The notes under the pieces are model-generated. The model saw nothing but the letters and a program-made list of their open reading frames with translations, did no database searches and was not told where the DNA came from. Positions 19,264 through 31,371 of a DNA stretch of 64,000 bases are shown one piece after another. Origin of the DNA: Anthopleura xanthogrammica (lineage: Eukaryota; Cnidaria; Anthozoa; Actiniaria; Actiniidae); NCBI GenBank assembly GCA_964019055.1, contig OZ025216.1:11916914-11980913 (forward strand), read 5' to 3'. Within the stretch, counting starts at the first letter, position 1, and each line of letters starts with the position of its first letter. A program made the position numbers and the translations under genes.

Positions 19264-20330
19264 AAGTTCTTTTCGCGGATGACAGTAAGTGTTTCCGTGC
19301 GATTTATTCGCCTACAGACAATGATCTCCTTCAACTTGATCTTGATTCTATGTGTAGATGGTCCATCTATTGGTCACTTAAATTCAACGCTGATAAATCT
19401 TTTTTGCTTAGGATCTCGCGCAAGCGCAATCCATCAAATTATGTGTACAAAATCGCAAATGCTCCTATCAGTGTTACGAACTCACATAAAGACTTGGGCG
19501 TGATTGTTAGTCACGATCTTAAGTAGTCCATTCACATTGCTCATTGTACTTCTAAAACTAACCGTATGCTCGGATTCCTTCGAAGGAATTGTTCTCAGAT
19601 GACAAATGCTCGCTGTCGACGCTTACTCTACATTGCGTTGGTTAGGTCTCATCTTTCGTATGCCAGCGAAGTCTGGTCGCCCCAGAGCTCCGGTCGCGAT
19701 CTTGCTCTTCTCGAAGGAGTTCAAAGAAGGGCTACAAAATTCATTTTTACAGGATTATGAACTCTCTTATCATTTACGGTTAAAAAAGCTAAATCTTCTT
19801 CCTATCTCTTATTGGTTGGAACTCAAGGACCTTATCTTCTTTTTCAAATGTAAAGGCAATTTTGATCTTGACATTTCCTAGTTTGTTACTTTTTCTTCCC
19901 AACGTTCGTCTCGCACTCGTTCAAGTCAGGCGAATTTACTTCTTCCTAATTCTTGTCGTACTTCTCTCTTCAGGGCTTCTTTTTTCAATAGTATTGTTTT
20001 CCTTTGGAACAGTCTCCCTCTTTCAGTTCCCAACATTTCCTCTGTATCTTCTTTCAAGAGCAATCTGTATTCTCATTACTTTTCTAAACTTGACTCTACT
20101 TTTGACGTCAACAGAATGCGTTCATGGAAATCTTTTTGTTCTAAGTGCCGTTCTTATAATCCTAATTGTTGTTCTTAATTGCTCTATTATTTCACGGTTT
20201 TTTTTTCTATTTTGATGTGTAATTGTATTTTTTATGTATTTATATATTTTTGTTAGGCTGGTCTTAGCATGGGACTTCTTGTCCTGTTGATCATGCCTTC
20301 AACTGGTTTCAAATCAAAGCTGTAAAGCAG
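19264..20330 (+). mobile_element. 5'-truncated CR1/L2-like non-LTR retrotransposon (LINE)
   Basis: The reading frame from 19272 gives FADDSKCFRAI, the FADD being the reverse transcriptase catalytic box. It continues with LDLDSMCRWSIYWSLKFNADK, HKDLGVIVSHDLK, TNRMLGFLRRNCSQ, LVRSHLSYASEVWSPQ and LEGVQRRATKFI, the usual order of RT thumb and C-terminal blocks in CR1/L2-type LINEs. A stop codon interrupts the frame at about 19524. After about 19760 the homology continues only with frameshifts (SYWLELKDLIFF in another frame). Everything upstream of the catalytic box is missing, as expected for abortive reverse transcription. The 3' end runs directly into (AAAT)n. Not functional. Confidence 0.85.
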
Positions 20331-20679
<349 letters not shown>

Positions 20680-20724
20680 TAAGTTGTGTTTTAATTGGTT
20701 CACTCTGTAATTCTACCCTCACCA

Positions 20725-20743
20725 CCCCCCCCCCCCCCCCCCC
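20725..20743. repeat. Poly-C tract
   Basis: An almost uninterrupted C run of about 19 bases; its length may be uncertain in the assembly. Confidence 0.9.
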
Positions 20744-20872
20744 ACCCCAAGCGCACATACAAACACACATGAAAAAAAGATATTCTTCAAATATGGCCAC
20801 CAGCGAACTTGTGTTTAGTTGCTATTATAATGAGTTATAACTTTGAAAAAATCCTTACAAGGGTACTTTGAT

Positions 20873-21289
20873 ACAGTATGTTGCCCAGTTTCGTGACACT
20901 TCAGGTTGTGAATACTATATCTTCTCTACGCCAAAACAGATAGCCAAAACATGCATTCCGAAGTTGAATGTTCGGCTTTCTTTCGGTTCTCTTCGTTTTC
21001 CGAAATATTAAATAGCCGTCGCTAAAAACGAGTTTAATTTGTAAGGTTTTGGCGGTTGTTTGGCGGTTGTTTGGGGGCGGTGGGGTGCAGCTCCGATATC
21101 TGCTATTTATATATATATATATATACATATCAATAGTTTTTAAAGTTAGCATAATATATTTAGTATTTATTTAATCCTAGTATTGTAAATAGTTTCTTAA
21201 AAACCCTGTAGGGAGAATACTATTAAAGTTTATTATTATTATTAAGTGTCACGAAACCGGTACTGTCACGAAACTGGGCAAAATACTGT
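20873..21289. mobile_element. 417-bp TIR element
   Basis: ACAGTATGTTGCCCAGTTTC..GTGACAC at the left is matched in reverse complement at the right (GTGTCACGAAAC..AAACTGGGCAAAATACTGT), where a GTCACGAAAC motif is doubled. The interior has an (AT)n run near 21107 and ends in (TTA)n. No coding potential. Confidence 0.6.
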
Positions 21290-21454
21290 ACAGGAAATTC
21301 TCTGACGCAATATTCAATATCAAAGGTAATATTTAAAGCCTGTTGAGAAATAATATTTGGTAATGTGTTTTCCAGATCAGTTGTTGAGTTGGTTTGTCTC
21401 AGAAGAAAGAAATACAACGCAGTTAGAGTCACCAGTAAGAAAGGTTAGTAGTAA

Positions 21455-21690
21455 TTATTGAACAAAGTGTGAGGGACAATACTAATAGAAATAATAACAA
21501 CAATGATAATAGTAGCTAATAGAAATAACAAAAATAATAATAATATTCATAGTATATCAGTTATAATACGGTAATAATAATAGTAATAACAATGATAATA
21601 ATATTCATAGTATAGCAGTTATAATACGGTTATAATACGGTTATAATAATAGTAATAACAACAACAATAATAACAATGAAGTCCAACAAT
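21455..21690. repeat. Imperfect (AAT/AAC)n low-complexity region
   Basis: Degenerate trinucleotide repeats, with the block AATATTCATAGTAT repeated at about 21542 and 21600. Confidence 0.8.
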
Positions 21691-24600
21691 TATTTTAGCG
21701 ACCCAAAAACGGGTCGCCGAACTACGCTCGCGTTCTTTATCAACGTACGAAAATTTAGCGCGCGCTGCAGAAATACTCGCCATTTTTGGTGCGAAACGCA
21801 AATGAAAATCCTGCAAGAGGAAGAAGTCGACCTCTCGTGACTTCGACGTTCGCTTCTTTAAATTCACTTTCTTCGCTCGTGACTGTCAGAGTATCAGAGG
21901 GGTTGGCTTGGAGCAAGTCTATTAACATACCCTTTCGGTGGAAATGCAACGCGCACTTTTTTTATATCACGAAACAAAAGTGTGACTTGTAGGGAACATC
22001 GCCTAGTGTAACACTAGGATAAAGGGCACAAATGGACCTACCCTTTCATTAATTTCAATTGTAAAATTTATACTAAGTTTAGGTTTGTACTGAATTAATA
22101 AAAAAGGATAAAAAAATCCCCTATTAAAACGGAAAAAAATAAAACGGGAAAAAAAACACGTTAAGCATACGTTATCAGTAACATTCTAAATATATCTTTG
22201 TAGAGCGCAGTTTATCATAATAATGATTTTATTACTGTATTCTGACTAGTATTTCTAAAGCCTGTTGATTGCCGGTATTGGTTTTTAACTCCGATTAATT
22301 TTAACTCATATGAATTTGCGGCCGACACTTTAGATAAGAGTCTTATTTTCGCTTCGGAGGGTTTCAATTGACGTCATGTTCCTGCGGAAGTGGTAATGGT
22401 TTACTGAAGCAGATCATGACCACGATGAGCTGATTGGAACCCTGAAACAATGTCTGTCAAACCACGTAGTGCACCACAAAGAAGTTGGACGGAAAAAGAG
22501 TCAACATGCTGGCTGATAAAATTCTTTGGATCTCATTATCTGCTCCAAATAATGGTCAAACACTGACCACCATATGCTGTTAACCAGAAAGACTAGACGA
22601 AATGACGTCTAGTGAAGTCAACACACTCTCCTTTAACCTGGAACGTGATGGGAAACTATCAACTAAGGGGGAACAGAAAAGAAACACTGGCTAAACGCTG
22701 CTGTAAACTGAACCTGTGCACTATGGCATCACAATGGCCAAAAACAAAGCTCGTATTGAAACTAGAACGAAGCATAACAACAAAATGGATAATGGAGGTT
22801 TTTACACCGAGGTAAAACCGAAACACTCGTTCGTAGTGGTATATATTTTTGGATGAGGGTATTGACGAAATTACGCCAATGAACAATCCATTATCTATTT
22901 TTTTGTTGCCGTATGGCATATTAAAATTATGGAAAAACTAGACGCTCTTGGAGCGTTCACTGGGTTGCCTGTGCAAGAGTTCGCCCACTCGCCAATCCTA
23001 TATACTCTTTATTATTTCACACCAAAGTGTTCCTTTTGGGTTCAAAGTCCCCCTTTATTAAAAACATTTTAAATTCTAGTAAGACATTAGTGTTGCGTTA
23101 CTGACTTGTCAACGCGTATTAGGTTTCTACAGTGACCTACTAGAGTACCGTGACCTTTCAAGACTAGCTGATGAAATAAACATTTCTATTTCAGTATCGA
23201 AACTGTTCACTGCAAAACAAACGTTTTATCAATGTAAATACTCTTAGCCAAAATGTGTTTAACTGGTAATTTGTTTTTCCCTCAGTTTTTGTTTTCTGTA
23301 TTTTCATAAATGGAAATATTCAACAAGGAGTCTTGGCAGTTCAATCCCATCATCCACCGTACGCTCAATTCACTTGAGTTTCATGGCGACCATCTTGAAA
23401 ATAGGCTAATTATGAGCGACTTTATCGCCAATAACTCTTTTCTTATTGAAAACGAGACACTATAAATAACAGATAAAAGGATTTTCTTAAGGTTCAAAGC
23501 ATCCTGGAGATTGCCAAGGACAAAAGAGCAGCGTAAGGTGTGGAAATTTTAGTTAAATCCTGCAAAGGAATCGAGAAAGCTTTTCGACAGCTTCTTCGAT
23601 ATCGTTTCAACGGTAATTTTTTAATAAAAAAACATGAATATTAACCTAACTGATGTAGATATATTCTTAGTCTCATCTAGACAACATATTCTTTGAAGTA
23701 GAAACATTTTTAGCCTTAAATAATCGGCTAAATGACACTTTTCCTAGCATTATTGTACTTGTATGCTATTTGGTTTTGTTTTGATTTCCCTCTGTTTATC
23801 CATGATTGAGCTCGAAAAGACGCATGGGATTGATTCTTTTTCGGATATCACGATTCGCAATCTGATTGGCTAATCGCTTTTCCTCAGATCACCTGGTAGA
23901 TACTCAGACTTGAAGGAATGAATTAATGGCAACCAAAGAACGAAAACTATAAATACCTCGTGCTCGATATCATGTGGCAAATTCTATTAAATTGTCGATC
24001 ATATTTGTACACAAATACATAACACAACACAACTTCATTGGACAGACTATTGCTATGGTTACAAGTTCTCGACCAATCATGACGTGTGACGTCACAATAG
24101 ACATGGCCTACCCGAGGCACGAAAAACGGCCCTCATTTTAAGACTGGTTTGCCACCATGGCAACCCAGTAATTAATGTATGACGCTTTAAGTTTATAATT
24201 AAGAATTGTCACCTTTCATCACCTGTCATACTTTAAAGTATGCTTTCAAGTCACGTCCAAAGATTCCATGCCGTTTCCTGCTGATTTATCTCTTTTCATT
24301 TCATTGTCTTAATCCTTATTTCTGGCTTTCTAAAGGATACGAGTCAGCTATTTTAAATTGACGACAAAATTTAGAGCAAGTAAGCGATTTTTTGAGATCT
24401 ATTTATCAGTTGGACGTGCAGTACGTGCAGCACGAAGGTCACTTCGTGACATGTTGATTAAAACGTTCAATAACAATAAACTTATTTCGAAAATATAAGC
24501 ATATTCAACAGTTTTAAACTGTATATCATCGACAAACTGGTATTAGACTACATGTTTAGTATCTTGTAGATCGATTGAGTTCAATGCTGTCATTTACACT

Positions 24601-24960
24601 TCGATTTAAAAACTCAGTTTGAGTTTAGTACGTTTACGTCATCATCTTATGGGGTTTCCCCTTAAAGCGCAAGCATTATAAACGCAACATATTATACTAA
24701 CCTTTACTAGAACACTCGAAGCAGCGATTTGTGACGATCGAAGTATACTTAATGAGGATCTACTATTTTACCACATTTGGCCTTATCAAGGCTAGTACAC
24801 AATTATTCCTACTGCATATCATGGCTTTTTCTTTTAAAGCTTCTTATCTGCTTTACCTTTTCATTAAATTCTTGGAATCTTCTGCGAAATCCTTAATAAA
24901 AGAGCCCTCATAGATAAACGCAGCTTTAATGTAAATATGGTAGGCCAAAATTAAATTTTT
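21690..24960. other. Intergenic, no gene seen
   Basis: Apart from a diverged AGCTGGGTTTCA-family copy around 22410-22620, I see neither exon signatures nor strong repeats. A short GC-rich patch lies at 21700-21860. Confidence 0.4.
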
Positions 24961-24967
24961 GTGTTTA

Positions 24968-25556
24968 TTAAAAGGGGGACTAGTACGAAAATCGCTCAAA
25001 ATCTAATTCGGCTGAAACTTTCTTGGAATAATCTTTAAGGGTCTAATAAACACTAGATAAATATTTTTCTTGATATTCTGATGGGAAGTATTATATTTTT
25101 ACGAATAGAGATGATAACTAGCGGTAAGCTAGTGTGGGCTGCGTCGGTGTTTCTAATGAAACAGTATGCTCTCATTGGTTATCTATTTTCTATCTTTATC
25201 ATATATACACTACCTTCCACTTTTATTCTCTCTTTTACTCCGATGAAGGACTAGCGTCCGAAACGTCAGTAAATGATCTCTCTTATTTTTTACGGTGTAA
25301 AATTTAACTTTTTATCCATACTATTTTTACGAATGGTGTCTGTGACGTCATTTACTCAACACTAAACAACGCTCCATAGATTTCTTCGTAGATAACTTTA
25401 CTGACTCCTTTAAAAATTCCCAAAAATATAACACTTCCCATCGGAATACCAAGAAAAAACTTTAACCAGTGTTTATTAGACCCTTAAAGATTATTCCAGG
25501 AAAGTTTCAGTCGAATTCAATTTTGAACATTTTCGTAAAAGTCCCCCTTTAAAAGT
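24968..25556. mobile_element. Foldback element with arms of about 140 bp
   Basis: AAAAGGGGGACT..CGAAAAT on the left is the reverse complement of ATTTTCGTAAAAGTCCCCCTTT on the right. Both arms share TAAGGGTCTAATAAACACT and its complement. The interior carries a block also found, rearranged, at 49187-49330 (GACGCAGCCCACACTAGCTT in one orientation) and a hammerhead-like core at 25240-25267. Confidence 0.75.
25240..25267 (+). ncRNA. Minimal hammerhead ribozyme-like core
   Basis: CCGATGA, stem GGAC-TAGC-GTCC, then GAAACGTC. It is the same core and flanks as 10796-10823 read on the opposite strand. The second core position is C instead of U. Confidence 0.5.
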
Positions 25557-25906
25557 TGGGGGTTTTGTTGCTAAAATTCAACTGAAATAATTAGAAAAAG
25601 TCAAAGAAAAGAATTATTTTAGGGGCTACCTTTTATTACTCATTTGGAATTCCCATAGTTTGACCAAGGGGGAGATTTAGCGTAGGTTTTAGTGATAAAT
25701 ATTATTTATTGTGGGGGAAAAATATGACTTCATAAAACCCTCTCACCTTTACTTCTACTCACCTCTTTTCCAATTTCCCTTTTTTTCATATAAAAGTTGT
25801 GTTCTTTCGATCTAGACAAACTAAGAAACAGTCAGCTTGTCAGAACTGAGAATCAACAGTGAGTGTTATAACTAATTTTTTATATGTGAAGCCAACAAGT
25901 GGAAAA
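25557..25906. other. Intergenic, no gene seen
   Basis: AT-rich sequence leading into the hexamer array; no signal recognised. Confidence 0.4.
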
Positions 25907-26630
25907 ACCACTACCACTACCACTACCACTACCACTACCACTACCACTACCACAACCACTACCACTACCACTACCACTACCACTACCACTACCACTACCA
26001 CTACCACAACCACTACCACTACCACTACCACTACCACTACCACTACCACAACCACTACCACTACCACAACCACTACCACTACCACAACCACTACCACTAC
26101 CACTACCACTACCACTACCACTACCACTACCACTGCCACTACCACTGCCACTGCCACTGCCACTGCCACTGCCACTGCCACTGCCACTGCCACTGCCACT
26201 GCCACTGCCACTGCCACTGCCACTGCCACTGCCACTGCCACTGCCACTGCCACTGCCACTGCCACTGCCACTGCCACTGCCACTGCCACTGCCACTGCCA
26301 CTGCCACTGCCACTGCCACTGCCACTGCCACTGCCACTGCCACTGCCACTGCCACTGCCACTGCCACTGCCACTGCCACTGCCACTGCCACTGCCACTGC
26401 CACTGCCACTGCCACTGCCACTGCCACTGCCACTGCCACTGCCACTGCCACTGCCACTGCCACTGCCACTGCCACAACCACTACCACTACCACTGCCACT
26501 GCCACTGCCACTACCACTGCCACTGCCACTGCCACTGCCACTGCCACTGCCACTGCCACTGCCACTACCACTACCACTGCCACTGCCACTACCACTACCA
26601 CTGCCACTGCCACTACCACCACTACTACTA
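25907..26630. repeat. Hexanucleotide array CCACTA / CCACTG, about 720 bp
   Basis: The left part (to about 26130) is CCACTA with occasional CCACAA. The middle (about 26134-26475) is almost pure CCACTG. The right part mixes both. Because six divides by three, five long open frames (Thr/Ala-Thr, Pro-Leu, Val-Ala, Trp-Gln) cross it; none is a gene. Confidence 0.97.
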
Positions 26631-26671
26631 CTGCTACTGCTACTAGTAGTTTAGTGATTTCACACTACTGC

Positions 26672-26724
<53 letters not shown>

Positions 26725-26745
26725 TGTTATTAGTATTAGTATTCA
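26631..26745. repeat. (TAC/TAT)n trinucleotide tract
   Basis: CTACTACTGCTACTGC turns into (TAT)n up to about 26722, directly following the hexamer array. Confidence 0.9.
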
Positions 26746-26818
26746 GTATCCTAATTAGTGGATCAAGCATTTCCCTTCACTTTAATATTTTAATAGTACA
26801 ACTATAATATTGCAGTCT

Positions 26819-26864
26819 GTATACCCAAGAGACCATGAAGGACCCTCATGGTCTCTTGGTATAC
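26819..26864. repeat. Near-perfect 46-bp hairpin
   Basis: GTATACCCAAGAGACCATGA and TCATGGTCTCTTGGTATAC pair over about 19-20 bases with one bulge, leaving a loop of only a few bases. Could be a tiny MITE or a structured transcript. Confidence 0.7.
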
Positions 26865-28305
26865 CCTAGTACTTTCGTCAACTGCGTTTTATCTTCGGAA
26901 TTTTCCTCTATTTAAAAAATCGTTGGCCAAATTGAAACGGTTTAAATCCACCAATTTTTTTTTAGTTATTAGAACTTTATGATAAATTTTCATAATACTT
27001 CATCTGCATATTAGTTAATACCGCCGTATGGAGTCTCGTGGGAGGCAGGCTCAGCTCCACATGGAAAAGAAATTCAAAGCTTTTTTTCCTTTTAGAAACG
27101 TGCTTCATAGATATCAGTGAGTGTGTGGGAGCTATGAAGCTTAATCTCTATGATATAAGCGTAGGATTTTACCATAGGATTTTCCTGTGCCAACAAGAAA
27201 CTGTCCTTTCATCTATCATGTGTTTGGATTTCATCATTCTAGTTGATTCAGCTGATGTCGTCTAAACGTGGGCAGATCACCATGGCAATGATATCGAAGG
27301 CCTTGAGAAAAAGTTGGTGTTAATATTTTCTGTTTTTCATTTTTTTACAACTTGTAAGGCACTTGTATCAGTTTTCAAACACATATATAAACAACGAGGC
27401 TATTTACAGACATTTCAAAAATATATTTTAGTGCGACATTAGTCAGAACTTGACGTAATGGACGTCCAGGAAAGCCAGACACTAAGTAGGTAAAAATGGA
27501 TTTCAGAGCCTTCGTGCGTCAAAATCAAAACACTACCCACTGAAATATACGTATGCTTTGACTATTCTAGAACAGAAAAATTTATACTTAACCAAAGTTT
27601 TCGCTGCGGAAAACCGCAATAGACTCAAAACACGTTATATTAAAAGGGAACGACGGCCGGTATGTTTATTATTAGGTCGAAACAAGGAGAAGTGAAAAAT
27701 AAAAATAGGGGCGCAGAATGGCAGTGATAAACTCAGTCCCAGTTGTATTCCGAGGTACGTGTTCGATTCCTTGCCAATCTTGGGAATCTTTTAATATTTA
27801 AAGTAAGGCAAATAGCACCGAGTATTATTCACGCAACAAAATAGATGAATGAAACTTCCCTTTATGACATACAGTCTGGGAATTTAGTTTTGGCATTTTC
27901 ATCAAGCACGTTTTCATTTTGCTTTTTAAAATACACAGCATCTTTTCACACTCACCTATCAAAAATGTCAGTTGGGGAATACTTTCCGTAGGCGGTTAAA
28001 AAAGAAATGTAGTTTACTTCACAACTCATGAAAAAAAAATTTGGTTAACCTTGGCATTTCGTTAACTTTTGATGAGTCATAGTTTTAGTGAATATGAATC
28101 GTCAGCAATACTTGCATTGTTGCATGCAGTTTGGAATGTTAGTATTGGCTCCTTTCATTTGTTTATGGTGTGTCGGCTGAGACGCTAACTTTTTAGGCAA
28201 GATGACAAAATTTGCGAGTCATGGGAAGTGTTTTTTTAAAACCACTCTATGTAAAAAAAATACATATAGTTTATAAGGCACATGGAAAAATATTCATTTA
28301 CAATC
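26865..28305. other. Intergenic, no gene seen
   Basis: AT-rich. GTGTTCGATTCC near 27748 resembles a pol III B box, so a degraded SINE may be present. No exon is supported. Confidence 0.35.
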
Positions 28306-28307
28306 AG

Positions 28308-29900
28308 CTTTCGACAATTCAAAAATTTGTTGAACCATAGCATTGTTAATATTAGCTATGATCAAAGCTAAATCAATCTGAAACGAGCCTTATCATCATT
28401 TTAACCAAGGTCAAAAATTTTGTAAATGCAAAACTAGCATTACTGGTTAATTTGTCTGTGCGGCTAGCCCAAATTATTCAGTAAAACTAGCATTACTGGT
28501 TAATTTGTCTGTGCGGCTAGCCCAAATTATTCAGTAAAACTAGCATTACTGGTTAATTTGTCTGTGCGGCTAGCCCAAATTATTCAGTAAAACTAGCATT
28601 ACTTGTTTATCTGGCTGGGTCTGGGCCAGAGAACTTGGCCAGACCGGATAATCTTGATTTTGTATTTTAGCTACAGCTTTTCATTTGTAGCCAGTTATTC
28701 AGGTTTTAGTTCGCCTTATAAATATATATCAAAAATACCTGATACGATAATGCTGTATCACGAAGTGCTATGGATCATGTACTGATGCCGGAGTGGAAAC
28801 GTGGCACGATTTCTCGGTGATCTAGCGGTAATCACTTCATGTATGGCAGCCTCTCTGTCATGTATAGCTTCTATGTATTTAAAAATGCATACAAACTTAG
28901 CCAATCGCGTAGTTGCACACGTTTCAGTTCCACCTGTTTCAAGAGAAAGTGACTGAAATGGATTTGTGTAGGATCGATATAAATTTGCTTTAATCGAAAA
29001 CACGGACTTTTATAGGCTTTTTTCATTCAAGATGTGTTCCATTTGCGTGGTCCTTTCGTTGCATGGAAATTCAATTCTTGGAAAAACGAGAAAAACGACG
29101 GACGAAGCGGTAATACTTCCATATATATTTCCATATATTATTTCTTGTTATTTATTTTGGTTCGAGTCAATAATAATGAATTATTAATGACTTGATGAAA
29201 AATAATAATAGTTTCATTTTGTAGAATAATGGTGTCTTTTAATATCACTAGAAAGATTCAGTTCGAAAGGATATTTATTTTATCAAGATTTATTTAATAA
29301 GGTTTAGTAAAAAAGATTAATACGACAAATTTCGTCTGGAAAATAGATTTTAAAGACTCAATACCATCTGGTATCTTTGGACATTACGTCATAAATAGAA
29401 TGTAAAATTAGGGGTTTCCCCGACGATGGGTATACTAAGCAACCAATCACAATCGACCTTACTTGACACTTTACAGTGGCCTCAAATGTTCACCGGCTTG
29501 TAATCTTAAGAATCCGTTTATTTTCGGCCGTTTTATTTCTTTACTCTGTGAAAAGGCAAAGAATAAAATATATTTCAACATAGGAATTTCTAAATATTAT
29601 TTACAGTTGTATTTAAGGAAGTATTTCGAAAAAAAAGATAATAAAAATAGTGTAATGTAACACGCGATAGCGACAGAGGTAGTGAAAACAGACCGCCTTT
29701 AGCTAGATCTCAAATTGGGGGTCGTAATAAAATTTCCTTTCCTTAACAATTCTTACCATGCGGGCCCCAAGCTAAGGATAAATTCATTAGTCGAAATAGA
29801 GCAGAAACATACAAACCTTATAAACGGAATAGGAGCCGGATAGCACACAGTGCACGCCTCGTCAGTGATCTCGACGCGTGCAATGACTACTAATAATACC
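28308..29900. repeat. Segmental duplication, copy 1
   Basis: Collinear with 31372-32850 in the same orientation. Anchors include AAATCAATCTGAAACGA, ATCTGGTATCTTTGGACATT, GACAGAGGTAGTGAAAACAG and TTCATTAGTCGAAATAGAGC. The copies differ by substitutions and several indels. Confidence 0.75.
28431..28604. repeat. Tandem triplication, 53-bp unit
   Basis: Three identical units starting at 28431, 28484 and 28537, plus a partial fourth from 28590. Each contains TCTGTGCGGCTAGCCCAAAT. They lie in copy 1 of the segmental duplication and are absent from copy 2. Confidence 0.95.
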
Positions 29901-30227
29901 AAATTTAAGCAAAAAGTTACCCCTTTTATATACTTTTTTGCCTGAAAAGGTACCCCTTTCATATCCTTTTGAAGAAAAGCTACCTTAACACCTAAAATAT
30001 GTCTGAATGTTTATTTAGGCCGTTGCTTGTAAAAAAGATGTTTCCCACCACCATGAAAAAAGATTGTATTGAATCCTTCTCTCGTGTATCCGTCTGTCTC
30101 GAATAGAAACTTCTAATTTCACGAGAATAAAACTAAAATATGAAGTTTGAAACTTTTAAACGGGAAAATACTTTGCGTGACTGCGCTATGATCAAACACA
30201 TAAACATTCCAGACATATTTTAGGTGT

Positions 30228-30795
30228 TCACGGTTTTCTTAGTTTGACTGTAATACCATAGTTAATATTATTAACTATGGTTTCATCTTGTACTACACTT
30301 CGATACGGCCTCGCCGCTGGCTTGCTGCTTTCGTGGCTTCTACTTGGCATATTGAGGGTCGGAAGAGCACCGAATCTTGGCTTTTTCCTCGTCCTTTTCT
30401 CTGAGCAAACTACAACAGACAACCAAAAACATGAGTTTAACAAGACTGAAAGATAATCTGCAAAACAGTTGAATAAATGAAGCTATTTTAGCGTTCGCGT
30501 CTACAGTGTTCATCGTACGATACGACCATAGTTACGTATAAACAAAGCTCGAATAATACTTACATATTTCAATATCCTCCAGGCGAAAATGCCTTTCACA
30601 AGTGTAAACTCTATCCTTTGCAATTAATTCCCTGAAATCTTTGTCGATTACTCTCGTCTTAGTAATTTCACTCAACCAATCCTCTCTCCATTTGTTGTAC
30701 TCGTCGTTCTTGGCCGACGGCAGCTTCCATATTCCAATACCCTTCGTCCTTCTGCACGATCCGCAGCCCAAGACTGCACAATTTTCACCTGGCAT
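30228..30795 (-). pseudogene. THAP-domain protein, first two exons (partial)
   Basis: Exon 1 (30795-30565) starts [19 protein letters not shown] and continues [11 protein letters not shown], then [15 protein letters not shown], ending at a consensus donor GTAAGT. This is a full THAP zinc finger: C2CH ligands C6, C11 and the CERH pair, plus the HF motif. Exon 2 (from 30419, acceptor TTGTAG, phases agree) reads [22 protein letters not shown], where GALPTLN is the usual sequence just after a THAP finger. Downstream it runs into the palindrome ACCATAGTTAAT..ATTAACTATGGT at 30255-30281 and stops at 30228. No later exon is recognisable. THAP proteins bind DNA and are often transposase-derived. It may be a captured fragment or the 5' end of a broken gene; it is not safely functional. 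Confidence 0.6.
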
Positions 30796-31371
30796 GACTC
30801 TTTGATATAGTAATTTCAATTTCTAAAGTTGAATTGTGATGTAAATAGACTATAAATATGTAAAAACACGAAAAAATAGAGGAGCTCTTTTGATTTCATG
30901 TCACTTCGGACGCCATCTTGGATTTGAGTGTGCAGGTTCAATGTTGCGTGACGGCCCAAAACGATAACAATAACATGCCCCTTTGAAGTTTGCCGGCCTT
31001 CATAACCATTCCCCTCTATTAACTATGGTTTTATCTTGTATCGAAATAAGTTATTACTCAGTATCTGTCACTTGCTGAAAGGACCTCAAAAAAACTTTTC
31101 AGAGTCCCTGATAGGAATGGAATGAAATCGGTAAATTGTCTCTACGCTTACTTTTGTAGCTAAGGAATAAATTAATAATCTGTATCATATGACCTTTCAA
31201 ACGATATATAGTTTCGTAGGGTTTTGTTCAAAGTGTTGCGTAGAGAGAGTTTTAAACGAAGCATACCCCTGAAGGTCTCCAGTAACCTTAATGATTAATT
31301 TCTTACTAACGACGGAAACTCTTCGGATTGCAATCCTCATACATCATCATGTCTGTTTCACGCCAAGTGAA

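Noticed and set aside
25859..26758. A 299-codon plus-strand open frame and long frames in four others over the hexamer array
   Set aside because: A pure 6-bp repeat without stops opens several frames at once. There is no start context, no splice structure and no non-repetitive domain.
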